64,000 bases of DNA from Prochlorococcus marinus str. MIT 9107. GTDB taxonomy: Bacteria; Cyanobacteriota; Cyanobacteriia; PCC-6307; Cyanobiaceae. This document shows, in pieces, positions 24,577-34,733 of this stretch. The notes under the pieces were generated by a model, which searched no databases, was not told the origin of the DNA, and was given only the letters and a program-made list of their open reading frames with translations. The stretch lies in contig NZ_JNAI01000009.1 in NCBI RefSeq assembly GCF_000759855.1, positions 1-64,000 on the forward strand, in the 5' to 3' direction. The stretch's first letter is position 1, and every line of letters starts with the position of its first letter. The position numbers and the translations under genes are program-made.

Positions 24577-24920
24577 GTTTTTCTAAATTAATAGATTGCA
24601 CTCTAACTTAAAAACTTACTTATTCAAAAAGAAAAGGGCCAACATTCTTATTTTTTAAAACTCATAATTATTTAAATATTTAAGAGAAATGATTTATGAG
24701 CTAAAATTTACAATAGAAACTTAATTACATTTTTTGGAACTATCTTTGAACTCTTATATTGGAATTTTCCTTATCATTATTGGTTTAATTGTAAGAGTTG
24801 ATTTTAAATTCTCCATGCAAAAGGATCTTAAATAAGTTCTTATGAATTCTTTTTGATAGTACTTATATTACAGCGGTTTTTTATATCTTTGTAAAATGTT
24901 GAAGAAACAAACTAATGAAA
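24577..24920. other. gap with no convincing gene
   Basis: About 340 bp between the 48-residue gene and the tRNA terminator. The only candidate is a 29-codon plus-strand frame from TTG 24746 to TAA 24835 (MNSYIGIFLIIIGLIVRV and a polar end), which has a short hydrophobic helix but no other support. The rest is AT-rich without hairpins. Confidence 0.4.
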
Positions 24921-24948
24921 AAACAAAAAAGCAGCCTTGAAGCTGCTT
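24921..24948 (-). terminator. intrinsic terminator behind initiator tRNA-Met
   Basis: A seven-base stem AAGCAGC/GCTGCTT (24929-24935 with 24942-24948) and six-base loop are followed on the minus strand by a T-rich tract. It lies six bases beyond the tRNA 3' end, as expected for a terminator of that transcript. Confidence 0.85.
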
Positions 24949-24953
24949 CTAAA

Positions 24954-25030
<77 letters not shown>

Positions 25031-25076
25031 GCATATACATAGCATACATCTGAAAGGGTTATTTTTTTCTATTTCT

Positions 25077-26042
25077 TTAGGATTCTTGGAACTTTAATTG
25101 ACCTTTAACTTCTATTCGCACTCCTTCAGAAAAATCAAACACATTTTCTTCAATGTCTTGAATTCTTAAGTCAGATATCCACTCTAACTGTTTGAGTAAG
25201 TGAAGGCTAACAGAATGCTTGGCTCTTCTGGAACCATCTTCTACTTTTAAAGCCAAACCTATACCTTCATTTACCTTACATAGGCACTGTATTCCCTCTG
25301 CACCACCTTTACCGATTACTTGACCATGAGAAGCCTTAATTATTTCTGTATCAAATTTATTATTGTCACTTATCATTATTGGGTTTGTTGTAATAGCTCT
25401 ACTGATTTGTTCTAGTTCAGCATTGTCGGAACTGCTTAGAAGTGAATATAACTTTGACATTTCTAATAGTTTTAAATAAAGAGTTGGAGCGCCACAATCA
25501 TCACGTTCTGCGTTTAATTCAGATGGCGGGATTTCAAGTAATTCAGAAATAATTCTGAATATTTCGATTTGTAGTGGATGATCTCCCTTTAAGTAACTAT
25601 CTAGTGGCCAATTCATTTTTTTGCAAGTCGCTAAAAAAGCAGCATGTTTACCTGAACAATTATGTTCTAATGGACTTGTCTTAGTTTTTGGACATTTTAG
25701 ATTATTAATGTCTATATCATATTCCCATAAAATTTTGAAGGCTTCTCTTGAATGCATTTTTGATCCACTATGTGAGCCGCATGCTAATGCAATTGATTTT
25801 GAATCATTATTGATTTTCGAGGCAGCTCCACTGCTGACAAAAGGTATTGCTTGAAACGGTTTTAAAGCTGACCTTATGAAACTTTTATATTCTGGATTAC
25901 CTGCGCACATTAAAACCCTTCCTTTTTTGTCGGTAATTACAGCGTGAATTTTATGGATTGACTCAATATTTGATCCTCTTATTAGGAATGCTTCTAAGGG
26001 AGGATTATTTGATGTATAGAGATTTTTGAAGTTTGAACTCAT
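25077..26042 (-). CDS. L-asparaginase II-type amidohydrolase
   Basis: A 321-residue member of the COG4448 asparaginase family, which hydrolyses asparagine to aspartate and ammonia. Conserved blocks are SALKPFQAIP, LACGSHSG, EHNCSGKHAAF and DDCGAPT. It begins directly at the stop of the DUF1230 gene (TAA then ATG) and ends about 46 bp before the initiator tRNA gene on the same strand, so it is the last protein gene of a four-gene run. The catalytic Ser/Lys positions look intact. Confidence 0.87.
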   Translation of the reverse strand: MSSNFKNLYTSNNPPLEAFLIRGSNIESIHKIHAVITDKKGRVLMCAGNPEYKSFIRSALKPFQAIPFVSSGAASKINNDSKSIALACGSHSGSKMHSREAFKILWEYDIDINNLKCPKTKTSPLEHNCSGKHAAFLATCKKMNWPLDSYLKGDHPLQIEIFRIISELLEIPPSELNAERDDCGAPTLYLKLLEMSKLYSLLSSSDNAELEQISRAITTNPIMISDNNKFDTEIIKASHGQVIGKGGAEGIQCLCKVNEGIGLALKVEDGSRRAKHSVSLHLLKQLEWISDLRIQDIEENVFDFSEGVRIEVKGQLKFQES

Positions 26043-26537
26043 TTAGAAATTATTATATTGAAAAAGCAAAATTCCTGATAAAGCTAAGACTGAGATAATA
26101 GAAAAAATTTGAATTATATTCTTTAAAATAGGCTTTACTTCAATTGAGGCAATAAGTGATTCTTTTTCTTTTAAAACTAATGGCTTTAACCATACTTGAC
26201 CGTCATACCAACCGGACTCTTCGTACTCTACTCTTTCAGATGTCAATCTCTTGAATATATGATTCCAACCAAGATACAACCTGATAGCAATCAAGAGAGG
26301 TATTGACAAGCTGCTAAAAAAACTTAATAGAATATACTTTAAAAGGTTTGTTTTGAAATATATACTTCCTGAAGAAATAACAAGAAATAGAAGAAAAGCA
26401 CATGCCCAGAATTTTATTAATACTGTAATTAGTGATTTTTTTGTTTTAGGCCAGGAAAAAATGGTAGATTTTGATAATTCAATGAATTCATTTGTGGGTT
26501 GTTGCTCTTTGGGGACGGGACATTTAGATTCGTTCAT
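26043..26537 (-). CDS. DUF1230 (CGLD27-like) membrane protein
   Basis: 164 residues from ATG 26537, chosen because the DUF1230 signature CPVPKEQQPTNEFIEL begins here and the upstream rsfS gene stops at 26548. Four hydrophobic helices follow, with the GWYDGQVWLKP block between the third and fourth. Related proteins in plants and algae are linked to chloroplast and photosynthesis maintenance (family knowledge); the activity is unknown. It sits in the DUF3318-rsfS-DUF1230-asparaginase run. Confidence 0.85.
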   Translation of the reverse strand: MNESKCPVPKEQQPTNEFIELSKSTIFSWPKTKKSLITVLIKFWACAFLLFLVISSGSIYFKTNLLKYILLSFFSSLSIPLLIAIRLYLGWNHIFKRLTSERVEYEESGWYDGQVWLKPLVLKEKESLIASIEVKPILKNIIQIFSIISVLALSGILLFQYNNF

Positions 26538-26547
26538 AAAATAATAA

Positions 26548-26892
26548 TTATGGAAATGTAAGATTATCTCCATTACTCCAGAATGATTCAAGGTCATAAA
26601 ATCTTCTTATTTCTGGTTGAAAAATATTTACAATCAAATCACCATAATCAAGTAAAGCCCACTTCGCTTCGTTTACCCCTTCTTTTCGTATTGGTTCAAT
26701 TTTAGCTTTCTCTCTAAGTTCCCCCTCTACAGAGTTAGTTATAGATCTAACTTGTACATCCGATAATCCCTCCGCAATTAGTATCCATTCACTAATAAAA
26801 GATACCTTGTCAATTTTTATAAGTTTTATATGTTTTGCCTTTTTTTCATCACAAGCTTTAGCTGCCATTAAAATCAAACTTTTATTGTCCAT
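26548..26892 (-). CDS. rsfS: ribosomal silencing factor RsfS (Iojap)
   Basis: 114 residues from ATG 26892; the longer frame to 26964 is considered an over-extension into the upstream gene. The characteristic block ILIAEGLSDVQVRSITNSVE is the RsfS signature, and GDLIVNIFQPEIRRFYDLE near the end matches the family W-x-L-x-D-Y-G-D region. RsfS binds ribosomal protein L14 and blocks subunit joining when nutrients are scarce. It overlaps the DUF3318 gene by 11 bp, suggesting coupling. Confidence 0.92.
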   Translation of the reverse strand: MDNKSLILMAAKACDEKKAKHIKLIKIDKVSFISEWILIAEGLSDVQVRSITNSVEGELREKAKIEPIRKEGVNEAKWALLDYGDLIVNIFQPEIRRFYDLESFWSNGDNLTFP

Positions 26893-27520
26893 ATACATTT
26901 TCGCTTGAGACTGATGTTTCTGAGCCTTCTTGCTGAGACATTTCTGATCTAGCTTTTTCTGCACTTTTTCTTAAGGCATCCAATCTATCCTCAAAGAAAC
27001 TTCTTTTTTTCTTTTTTCGAGTTTTCTCAATTAACTCCTTTAATGCTCCACCAAGACTTTTATAAGCATTTGGAATACTATATCCAAATCTACAAGCAAG
27101 ATCTATAGCTCTTTCATCTGCAAAAATAGCATCTTGAAGTTTTTTTTCAGAATTATTTTTTATATATAATCTATATCCTGCAAAACTTGATAAACCAAGC
27201 GCAAGTAATAAAAGAAGACCATCTTGTACCCACAACTCCCCTATAGCTCCTCCAAGACCTATCGCAAGAGCAGCCATTTCCCATCCATCTCTGGGAATAG
27301 TATCATTTTGAATTTTCCCAATTTCGTGCCAAAACAATAGATTCCTGTGGTCAATAGCAAAGTTATCCCATTCATCTAAATCTATTTGAATTTCTACTTC
27401 GTCACGACCAATTTCCTCAAGTGCTATAAGAGGAGGGTCTATAGCAGCTGCAGCTTCAACAAATACCCAACTCTCATTCTCTGGAGGCAATAAACTTTTA
27501 AGTCGCTGAAGTTCGCTCAT
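26882..27520 (-). CDS. DUF3318 protein with membrane segments
   Basis: A 212-residue cyanobacterial protein of the DUF3318 family. The order is a soluble N-terminus (MSELQRLKSLLPP), a hydrophobic hairpin around WEMAALAIGLGGAIGE and LLLLLALGLSSF, and a charged helical C-terminus with basic runs. Function is not established. It opens the four-gene run with rsfS, DUF1230 and asparaginase, all overlapping or abutting, on the strand opposite carB. Confidence 0.8.
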   Translation of the reverse strand: MSELQRLKSLLPPENESWVFVEAAAAIDPPLIALEEIGRDEVEIQIDLDEWDNFAIDHRNLLFWHEIGKIQNDTIPRDGWEMAALAIGLGGAIGELWVQDGLLLLLALGLSSFAGYRLYIKNNSEKKLQDAIFADERAIDLACRFGYSIPNAYKSLGGALKELIEKTRKKKKRSFFEDRLDALRKSAEKARSEMSQQEGSETSVSSENVYGQ

Positions 27521-27626
27521 AAAAAATTAATTTCTTTCAATACTATAGAAACAAATGTTGCTTTTCAAGTAACTTGATTAACATCTGATGATTTATAAGT
27601 AGCATGAAATAAATCAAGGTTTAATT

Positions 27627-30600
27627 ATGCCTCAAAGAGGTGATCTTAAAAAAATCCTTATTCTAGGTTCAGGACCAATTGTTATTGGACAAGCTTGCGA
27701 ATTTGATTACTCTGGTACGCAAGCATGCAAAGCTTTAAGAAAAGCTGGTTATGAAATTATTCTGATAAATTCAAATCCAGCATCGATAATGACTGATCCT
27801 GAGATCGCGAGCAAAACATATATTGAACCATTGACTCCTGAAATTGTCTCTCAAATTATTTTGAGAGAAAAACCTGATGCCGTTCTTCCCACTATGGGAG
27901 GTCAAACCGCTTTAAATCTTGCAGTTAAATTATCAGAGTCAGATTTTTTAAAAAAAAATAATGTTGAATTAATTGGTGCTGATTTAAAAGCCATCAATAA
28001 AGCTGAAGATAGAAAATTGTTTAAAGAATCGATGGAAAAAATAAATGTAAATGTTTGCCCATCTGGGATAGCTTCTAATTTGACTGAAGCTAAAGAGGTA
28101 TCAAAAAAGATTAATTCCTACCCTCTTATAATAAGGCCAGCATTCACTTTAGGTGGTGTAGGAGGTGGAATCGCTTTTAATCTTGAGGAATTTATCGAGT
28201 TGTGTAAAACAGGATTAGAGGAAAGTCCAAGTAATCAGATATTGATTGAAAAATCACTTATTGGATGGAAGGAGTTTGAATTAGAGGTGATGAGAGATAC
28301 TTCAGATAACGTTGTAATTGTTTGCAGTATCGAAAATTTAGACCCAATGGGTGTCCATACTGGAGATTCGATTACTGTAGCTCCCGCACAGACTTTAACA
28401 GATAAGGAGTATCAGAGATTGAGGGACTTGTCATTGAAAATTATTAGAGAGGTAGGAGTTGAAACAGGTGGGAGTAATATTCAATTCGCAATAAATCCAA
28501 CGAATGGAGACGTAATTGTCATAGAAATGAATCCTCGTGTGAGTAGATCCTCTGCTTTGGCAAGTAAAGCAACTGGATTTCCAATAGCTAAGATTGCAGC
28601 TTTATTATCTGTTGGCTACACACTTGACGAAATTATTAATGACATTACAAAAAAAACACCGGCATGTTTTGAGCCATCGATTGATTACGTTGTCACCAAA
28701 ATTCCTAGATTTGCTTTTGAAAAGTTTAAAGGCACTTCAAAAATCTTAAGTACTGCGATGAAATCCGTTGGCGAGTCAATGGCGATTGGTCGATCTTTTG
28801 AAGAGTCATTTCAAAAAGCATTAAGGTCCCTAGAGGTCGGAATTAGCGGCTGGGAATTCGATTCACTTGAAGAATATAAAAACGAAAATGATTTAAAAAA
28901 TAGTTTAAGAAACCCTACATCTGAGAGGATTCTCATAATTAAAAAAGCTATGCAGCTTGGAAAATCAAATTCTTATATTCAAGAAGTGACAAATATAGAT
29001 TTATGGTTTATCGAAAAATTGCGCAATATTTTTAATTTTGAAATTGATTTTTTGAAGGAAAAAGAACTTTATTCTCTTGATAGAGATTTGATGCTTCATG
29101 CTAAACAATTAGGGTTTTCAGATCAACAAATCGCAAAGTTAACTAATTCTGATTTTTTTAAAGTTAGAGAATATAGGAAAGATCTTAATATTAATCCAAT
29201 TTATAAAACTGTTGATACTTGTTCGGCAGAGTTCTCATCCTCTACTCCATATCATTATTCTACTTACGAGGAGTCATTTATTAATCTTAATTCTCAAATT
29301 TTTGATAGCGAGATTTCAAATAATAATGAATCAAAAAAAATTATGATCCTAGGAGGAGGTCCAAACAGAATTGGTCAGGGAATAGAATTTGATTACTGTT
29401 GTTGTCATGCATCATATCAAGCTTCTGCAAATGGTTATAAAACAATAATGGTTAATAGTAATCCTGAAACTGTATCAACAGATTATGATACTAGCGATAT
29501 TTTATATTTTGAGCCTGTAACTTTAGAGGATGTTCTCAACATAATAGAAGCTGAAAACCCTCATGGTTTGATTGTTCAATTCGGAGGTCAAACTCCGCTG
29601 AAAATATCATTACCTTTATTTGAATGGCTTAAATCAAATGATGGAGTTAAAACTGGCTCAAAAATTCTTGGGACTTCTCCAATCTCTATCGATTTAGCGG
29701 AAGATAGAGAGGAGTTCACAAAAATACTTGAGGAATTAAATATTAGGCAACCTTTAAATGGTATAGCTCGTAATCAAAAGGAAGCACAAACCGTAGCAAA
29801 AAATATTGGATTCCCTTTGGTAGTAAGACCCTCTTATGTCTTGGGAGGAAGGGCAATGGAAATTGTTAAAAATGAAAATGAATTATCGAGATACATCTCT
29901 GAAGCCGTTAAGGTGTCGCCTGACCATCCAATACTTCTTGATCAATATTTGAATAACGCTATTGAGATAGATGTAGATGCTTTATGTGATTCTGAAGGTT
30001 CTGTTGTAATTGCTGGTCTTATGGAACATGTTGAACCTGCTGGTATTCATTCTGGAGATTCAGCTTGTTGTTTACCATCCATTTCTCTTTCTAAATCCAC
30101 TATAGATACTGTTAAGAGCTGGACAAAATTAATAGCTAAAAGACTGGAAGTTATTGGTTTAATTAATTTGCAGTTTGCGGTAACAAATATAAATAACAAA
30201 GAAAATAAATTATTTATTCTTGAGGCAAATCCAAGAGCTTCTAGAACAGTTCCATTCGTTTCAAAGGCCATAGGTAAACCCATTGCAAAATTAGCTACCC
30301 AATTAATGCAAGGTTTAACATTAGAAGATGTTAATTTTACCAAAGAATTTTATCCAAAATATCAGGCAGTAAAAGAAGCTGTTTTGCCTTTTAAAAGATT
30401 TCCTGGATCTGATACACTCTTGGGTCCTGAGATGAGATCCACTGGAGAAGTAATGGGTTTAGCTAAAGATTTCGGAATTGCTTATGCTAAATCGGAATTG
30501 GCATCGGGAAATGGTGTCCCCTCTGAGGGAGTAGCGTTTTTGTCTACTAATGATTTAGATAAAAAGAATCTAGAAGAAATTGCTAGGGAATTGTTGATTT

Positions 30601-30923
30601 TAGGATTTAAATTAATTGCTACAAAAGGTACAGCTTCATATTTGGTAGATTTAGGCATTCAAGTTGATGAAGTGCTAAAAGTACATGAAGGTAGACCGAA
30701 TATAGAGGACTTGATTCGGTCGGGACTTGTTCAATTAGTAATCAATACTCCAATAGGATCTCAGGCACTTCATGACGACGCATATTTAAGACGTGCAGCT
30801 TTAGAATATAACATTCCAACTTTTACAACTATTCCAGGAGCCAAGGCGGCCATTAAAGCAATCAAAGCATTGCAAAGTAATCAAATTTACACTTACTCTT
30901 TACAAGAGATCCATAATTATTAG
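27627..30923 (+). CDS. carB: carbamoyl-phosphate synthase large subunit
   Basis: The 1,098-residue enzyme makes carbamoyl phosphate for arginine and pyrimidines from glutamine-derived ammonia, bicarbonate and two ATP. Domain order: first ATP-grasp half (about 1-400; [17 protein letters not shown] start), oligomerisation region (about 400-550), second ATP-grasp half (about 555-935; [17 protein letters not shown]), and the C-terminal MGS-like regulatory domain (about 945-1090; [18 protein letters not shown]). Length is that of typical CarB. It is a single gene; no carA is nearby. Confidence 0.97.
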   Translation: MPQRGDLKKILILGSGPIVIGQACEFDYSGTQACKALRKAGYEIILINSNPASIMTDPEIASKTYIEPLTPEIVSQIILREKPDAVLPTMGGQTALNLAVKLSESDFLKKNNVELIGADLKAINKAEDRKLFKESMEKINVNVCPSGIASNLTEAKEVSKKINSYPLIIRPAFTLGGVGGGIAFNLEEFIELCKTGLEESPSNQILIEKSLIGWKEFELEVMRDTSDNVVIVCSIENLDPMGVHTGDSITVAPAQTLTDKEYQRLRDLSLKIIREVGVETGGSNIQFAINPTNGDVIVIEMNPRVSRSSALASKATGFPIAKIAALLSVGYTLDEIINDITKKTPACFEPSIDYVVTKIPRFAFEKFKGTSKILSTAMKSVGESMAIGRSFEESFQKALRSLEVGISGWEFDSLEEYKNENDLKNSLRNPTSERILIIKKAMQLGKSNSYIQEVTNIDLWFIEKLRNIFNFEIDFLKEKELYSLDRDLMLHAKQLGFSDQQIAKLTNSDFFKVREYRKDLNINPIYKTVDTCSAEFSSSTPYHYSTYEESFINLNSQIFDSEISNNNESKKIMILGGGPNRIGQGIEFDYCCCHASYQASANGYKTIMVNSNPETVSTDYDTSDILYFEPVTLEDVLNIIEAENPHGLIVQFGGQTPLKISLPLFEWLKSNDGVKTGSKILGTSPISIDLAEDREEFTKILEELNIRQPLNGIARNQKEAQTVAKNIGFPLVVRPSYVLGGRAMEIVKNENELSRYISEAVKVSPDHPILLDQYLNNAIEIDVDALCDSEGSVVIAGLMEHVEPAGIHSGDSACCLPSISLSKSTIDTVKSWTKLIAKRLEVIGLINLQFAVTNINNKENKLFILEANPRASRTVPFVSKAIGKPIAKLATQLMQGLTLEDVNFTKEFYPKYQAVKEAVLPFKRFPGSDTLLGPEMRSTGEVMGLAKDFGIAYAKSELASGNGVPSEGVAFLSTNDLDKKNLEEIARELLILGFKLIATKGTASYLVDLGIQVDEVLKVHEGRPNIEDLIRSGLVQLVINTPIGSQALHDDAYLRRAALEYNIPTFTTIPGAKAAIKAIKALQSNQIYTYSLQEIHNY

Positions 30924-30927
30924 AATT

Positions 30928-31146
30928 TCATTCTAAGTTTTTTAATTTTTCTCTTAATTGATTAGCTAAAGCGTTTCTGCTTATTGACAGTAATTTCAAA
31001 GTGTCTTCATGCATTTTTAATTGTGTTTCTGCTATTTGTAAAGCTTTTATAGATTCTTTTATTTCATTAGAAAGTTCATTTATAAAATACTTCTTTCCTT
31101 CAAAGGTTAAGACTGGATTTTCTGAAGTATTTGTGTTTTCACTCAT
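30928..31146 (-). CDS. DUF6447-type small protein
   Basis: A 72-residue protein, helix-dominated, with the N-terminal phrase PVLTFEGKKYFINELSNEIK that fits the small DUF6447 family. No enzymatic motif is seen. It lies immediately after carB on the other strand (4 bp) and before the ABC exporter gene on the same strand. Function unknown. Confidence 0.65.
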   Translation of the reverse strand: MSENTNTSENPVLTFEGKKYFINELSNEIKESIKALQIAETQLKMHEDTLKLLSISRNALANQLREKLKNLE

Positions 31147-31176
31147 GGATTTAACTTTTTAATAATTAAGATAGGA

Positions 31177-32883
31177 TTATAATTTTTTAATCAATTGTTT
31201 TTCACATAATTCTTTATAAATCCCTTTTTTATTGAGTAAATCAATATGTTTCCCAACCTCAATTATTTCCCCCTTATCGAAGACAATTATTTGATCTGCC
31301 TCTTGAGTTGTGGATAATCTATGAGCAATTACAATAACAGTTCTATTTTTCATAGCTCTATTAAGACCTTCTTGAACTTCTGATTCTGATTCTGCATCTA
31401 ATGCACTTGTGGCTTCATCTAATAGAAGAACAGATGGATTCCCTAGTATTGCTCTTGCGATTGCTATCCTCTGTATCTGCCCACCTGAGAAATTTGATCC
31501 TCTTTCAGTTATTTTAGTTTCATATTTATCAGGAAGCTTTTTAATGAAATTATGAGCATTTGCTGTTTTTGCCGATTCTATAACTTCTTCTTTAGTAAAA
31601 GGCCTTCCCATTCTTATTACATCAATAATTCTTCCTGAGAATAAAAAAGGCTGTTGTTGCACTAGTGCAATATTTTTTCTTATATCTTTTGTCTTTAATA
31701 ATTTTAGATTTTTATCGTCTATAAAAATATCTCCGTTTTTTGGGGTTATAAATTTTAATATCAATGCCATCATGGTACTTTTACCAGCCCCTGAAGCTCC
31801 AACGAATGCTGTAATTTCTCCTTTTTTAATATCTAAATTTATATTTTTAAGAATTTGATTATCCTTTTTGTATTCAAAGTTTACTTTCCTGAAACTTATT
31901 TTGCCTTCAATATTGGATATTCTTTTTGAATTTTCTTTATCATCTTCGATGGGTTCTTGATTTATTTTATTTAACCTTTTTATTGATGCTTCTGCTTGTT
32001 TAAAGTCATTAAAATTTGTACTCACATGGCTTATTGGATCAATAAGCATCAATATGGCTGCAAAAAAACTACTAAATTCTTCACTTGTTAGAAGCCCAAG
32101 GTTAATTCTTGCAGCTCCTAAACCTAATATTGCTAATATTCCAAAGGCTTCTATAAACCCTACTACGGGATGCTGAAATGCTAGTAACTTTAGTGTTTTA
32201 TATCTTGCTTTTTTATTTGCACTTAATTTTTTATAAAATCTATTCTCTATCCAATGCTCGGCGGCAAAAGCTCTTACAGTAGCCATTCCATTTATAGATT
32301 CTCCTATTAAACCCGCTAAGTTACTAGTTGATTCTTGGCTTTTTTCAGATGCTAATAAAACTCTTCTTCCAAAACTATTAACTGAGAGAATAATCAATGG
32401 TGCCAATACAAAAGTTGATAATGTGAGTGACCAATCCAAATAGAACATATATATTATTACCGCGAACAATTGTAAAGTACACGGAATAGTATCCTGAGCT
32501 GTTTTATAAATAACTTCGCTTACTCTATCAGCATCTTCTGTAAGTCTATAGGTGATATCTCCTGCTGAAATCTTTTCAATAGAATTCATATCTATTTTTT
32601 GAATTTTGCTAAATAAATTTCTTCTCATTACTTCACTAATTTCTAAAGATGGTTTCGCTATAAATAAATCTTGCCCAAATTGAGCTGTTTTTTGAATTAA
32701 AAATACGAATAAAGACTTAACTATTATGCTAGAAACTTTTGATAGATCTCCAGATCCAATTGCTGGAATTAAGTTTCCAGCTAAGTACGCTAATAAAGGC
32801 CAACAAGCCACGTAAATTAGCATGCATATAAAACCCTTAATAAATCTATTTAGATATTTTCTGACCGAAGGTATTAATCTCAA
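31177..32883 (-). CDS. ABC transporter, fused permease and ATPase (MsbA-like)
   Basis: A 568-residue fused transporter starting at TTG 32883. Six hydrophobic helices fill the N-terminal 310 residues, then the ATPase has Walker A GASGAGKST (about residue 364), signature FSGGQIQRIA and Walker B VLLLDEATSALD, with the H-loop in IVIAHRLSTT. It acts as a homodimer exporting lipids or drugs; the cargo is unknown. It is divergent from the S4-domain gene 58 bp away. Confidence 0.92.
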   Translation of the reverse strand: MRLIPSVRKYLNRFIKGFICMLIYVACWPLLAYLAGNLIPAIGSGDLSKVSSIIVKSLFVFLIQKTAQFGQDLFIAKPSLEISEVMRRNLFSKIQKIDMNSIEKISAGDITYRLTEDADRVSEVIYKTAQDTIPCTLQLFAVIIYMFYLDWSLTLSTFVLAPLIILSVNSFGRRVLLASEKSQESTSNLAGLIGESINGMATVRAFAAEHWIENRFYKKLSANKKARYKTLKLLAFQHPVVGFIEAFGILAILGLGAARINLGLLTSEEFSSFFAAILMLIDPISHVSTNFNDFKQAEASIKRLNKINQEPIEDDKENSKRISNIEGKISFRKVNFEYKKDNQILKNINLDIKKGEITAFVGASGAGKSTMMALILKFITPKNGDIFIDDKNLKLLKTKDIRKNIALVQQQPFLFSGRIIDVIRMGRPFTKEEVIESAKTANAHNFIKKLPDKYETKITERGSNFSGGQIQRIAIARAILGNPSVLLLDEATSALDAESESEVQEGLNRAMKNRTVIVIAHRLSTTQEADQIIVFDKGEIIEVGKHIDLLNKKGIYKELCEKQLIKKL

Positions 32884-32941
32884 GATATTATATAAATTAT
32901 TATTTATCCTACTTTATCAATATCTTTTGGTATACAAAACA

Positions 32942-33118
32942 ATGAAATTAGATCAATACTTAAAATGGAAAAATTTGGTATCTTCTGGTGGAGAGGCAAA
33001 AATTCTTATTAGATCTGGTTCTGTGAAAGTTAATGGTTTAGTTGAAACTAGAAGAGGGAGAAAGTTAAATAAGGGTGACAAAGTAATATTTCTAAAAAAT
33101 GAATTAATTTTTGAATAG
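32942..33118 (+). CDS. S4-domain RNA-binding protein (YbcJ-like)
   Basis: 58 residues from ATG 32942; an open extension to 32822 is dismissed because the S4 domain begins at this ATG. The S4 core is [20 protein letters not shown], then [19 protein letters not shown]. The whole protein is the domain, which binds structured RNA. It lies upstream of tpiA, whose TTG start is 52 bp downstream. Confidence 0.87.
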   Translation: MKLDQYLKWKNLVSSGGEAKILIRSGSVKVNGLVETRRGRKLNKGDKVIFLKNELIFE

Positions 33119-33170
33119 TTGGCCTATTCAGCTCGGTTTATATTATTATGATTTTCTTGGAGATAGTATT

Positions 33171-33896
33171 TTGAGAAAATCTGTTATTGCTGGTAATTGG
33201 AAAATGCATATGAACTGTGCAGAAACTAAGTCTTATTTAAAAGAGTTTATACCCTTAATAAAAAACATAAAGGATGATCGTAAAGTTGTTATCGCTCCAC
33301 CTTTCACAGCTATTTCAACTTTTTCTGTTCATTCTGATTTTGATTATTTAGATATATCTAGTCAAAATATTCACTGGGAAGATGAAGGAGCGTTTACTGC
33401 GGAGATATCCTCAAAAATGCTTCTTGAACATGGGGTCTCATATGCAATAGTTGGTCACAGTGAACCTAGGAAATATTTTAGTGAAAGTGATGAACAAATT
33501 AATAAAAGAGCAGTTTTTGCTCAATCTAGTGGACTTACCCCAATAGTATGCGTTGGAGAAACATTAGAACAAAGAGAGAGAGGAGAAGCAGATAGAGTTA
33601 TTACTAGACAGGTTGAACAAGGACTGGAAAATACAGATCCATCAAATCTTATAGTTGCTTATGAACCAATTTGGGCTATTGGGACAGGTAGAACATGTGA
33701 AGCTAAAGACGCTAATAAGATATGTTCTTTGATTCGAAAATTAATAGGTTTTGATGATGTAATTATCCAATATGGAGGATCAGTTAAACCTAATAATATT
33801 GATGAAATTATGTCGATGAGTGACATAGATGGAGTTTTAGTTGGAGGGGCTTCCTTAGATCCTAATAGTTTTGCAAGAATTGCAAATTATCAATAA
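33171..33896 (+). CDS. tpiA: triose-phosphate isomerase
   Basis: 241 residues from TTG 33171. This start is chosen because GGAG lies eight bases upstream and the protein then begins [14 protein letters not shown], the conserved TIM N-terminus (Asn, Lys). The catalytic His sits in [12 protein letters not shown] and the Glu in [14 protein letters not shown]. The enzyme interconverts dihydroxyacetone phosphate and glyceraldehyde 3-phosphate in the Calvin cycle and glycolysis. It overlaps folP by 26 bp. Confidence 0.95.
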   Translation: MRKSVIAGNWKMHMNCAETKSYLKEFIPLIKNIKDDRKVVIAPPFTAISTFSVHSDFDYLDISSQNIHWEDEGAFTAEISSKMLLEHGVSYAIVGHSEPRKYFSESDEQINKRAVFAQSSGLTPIVCVGETLEQRERGEADRVITRQVEQGLENTDPSNLIVAYEPIWAIGTGRTCEAKDANKICSLIRKLIGFDDVIIQYGGSVKPNNIDEIMSMSDIDGVLVGGASLDPNSFARIANYQ

Positions 33897-34725
33897 AAAA
33901 AAACCATGGCCGAAAGGCTGGGGAAAGAAAACGTCAATTATGGGGGTTATTAATTTAACTCCTGATTCATTTAGTGATGGAGGAGATTTTAATTCTCCAA
34001 AAAAAGTTTTATATCAAGTTAATCAATTTATGCAGAATGGGGTTGATATCGTTGATCTTGGTGCTCAGAGTACGAGGCCTGGTGCAGAAGAAGTTGGATC
34101 TAATATAGAAATAAAAAGGTTAATACCCTATTTAAAATTAATAAAATCTGAATATCCAGAAATTTTAATTTCTATTGATACATTTAATTCTGAGGTGGCT
34201 CACGAAGCTCTATTAAATGGCGCTAATTGGATAAATGATGTTACTGGAGGAAGAAGGGATAAGAATATCTTAGATGTTGTTTCAAAATTTAACTGCCCAT
34301 TTGTCATAACTCATAGTCGTGGAAATAGTCAAAATATGAATCAATTTTCAAGATACGAAAATGTATTGAGTGAAGTTAAGTGCTCTATTGAGAATTTGAT
34401 AAAAAATGCTTTAGAGAAAAATATACCTAAAAAAAATATAATTGTAGATCCTGGTATTGGTTTTTCAAAAGATATAAATCAAAACCTAGAAATTTTAAGA
34501 AACTTAGATGTATTTAAAAAACTAAATTTACCAATTTTAATTGGTGCATCTAGGAAAAGATTTATAGGGGAAATTTTAAATGAATTAGATCCTAAAGAAA
34601 GAGATGTTGGCACATTAGCAATAAGTTGTCTCTGTTCCCATTTTAATATTGATATTGTGAGAGTTCATAATGTAAAAATGAATTCTCAAATTCTAAAAGT
34701 TGCTGATAAGATTTACAGAAGGTAG
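33871..34725 (+). CDS. folP: dihydropteroate synthase
   Basis: A 284-residue folate enzyme that condenses p-aminobenzoate with dihydropterin pyrophosphate. The two signatures are present: [16 protein letters not shown] (about residues 24-39) and, later, [17 protein letters not shown]. Another conserved block is [11 protein letters not shown]. The start is uncertain: TTG 33871 overlaps the end of tpiA, and TTG 33880 would give a slightly shorter protein. Transcription is likely shared with tpiA. Confidence 0.93.
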   Translation: MQELQIINKKKPWPKGWGKKTSIMGVINLTPDSFSDGGDFNSPKKVLYQVNQFMQNGVDIVDLGAQSTRPGAEEVGSNIEIKRLIPYLKLIKSEYPEILISIDTFNSEVAHEALLNGANWINDVTGGRRDKNILDVVSKFNCPFVITHSRGNSQNMNQFSRYENVLSEVKCSIENLIKNALEKNIPKKNIIVDPGIGFSKDINQNLEILRNLDVFKKLNLPILIGASRKRFIGEILNELDPKERDVGTLAISCLCSHFNIDIVRVHNVKMNSQILKVADKIYRR

Positions 34726-34733
34726 AAAGGTTT

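Noticed and set aside
32822-32941. N-terminal extension of the S4-domain protein
   Set aside because: The S4 domain begins at ATG 32942, and the extension would run into the divergent ABC gene.
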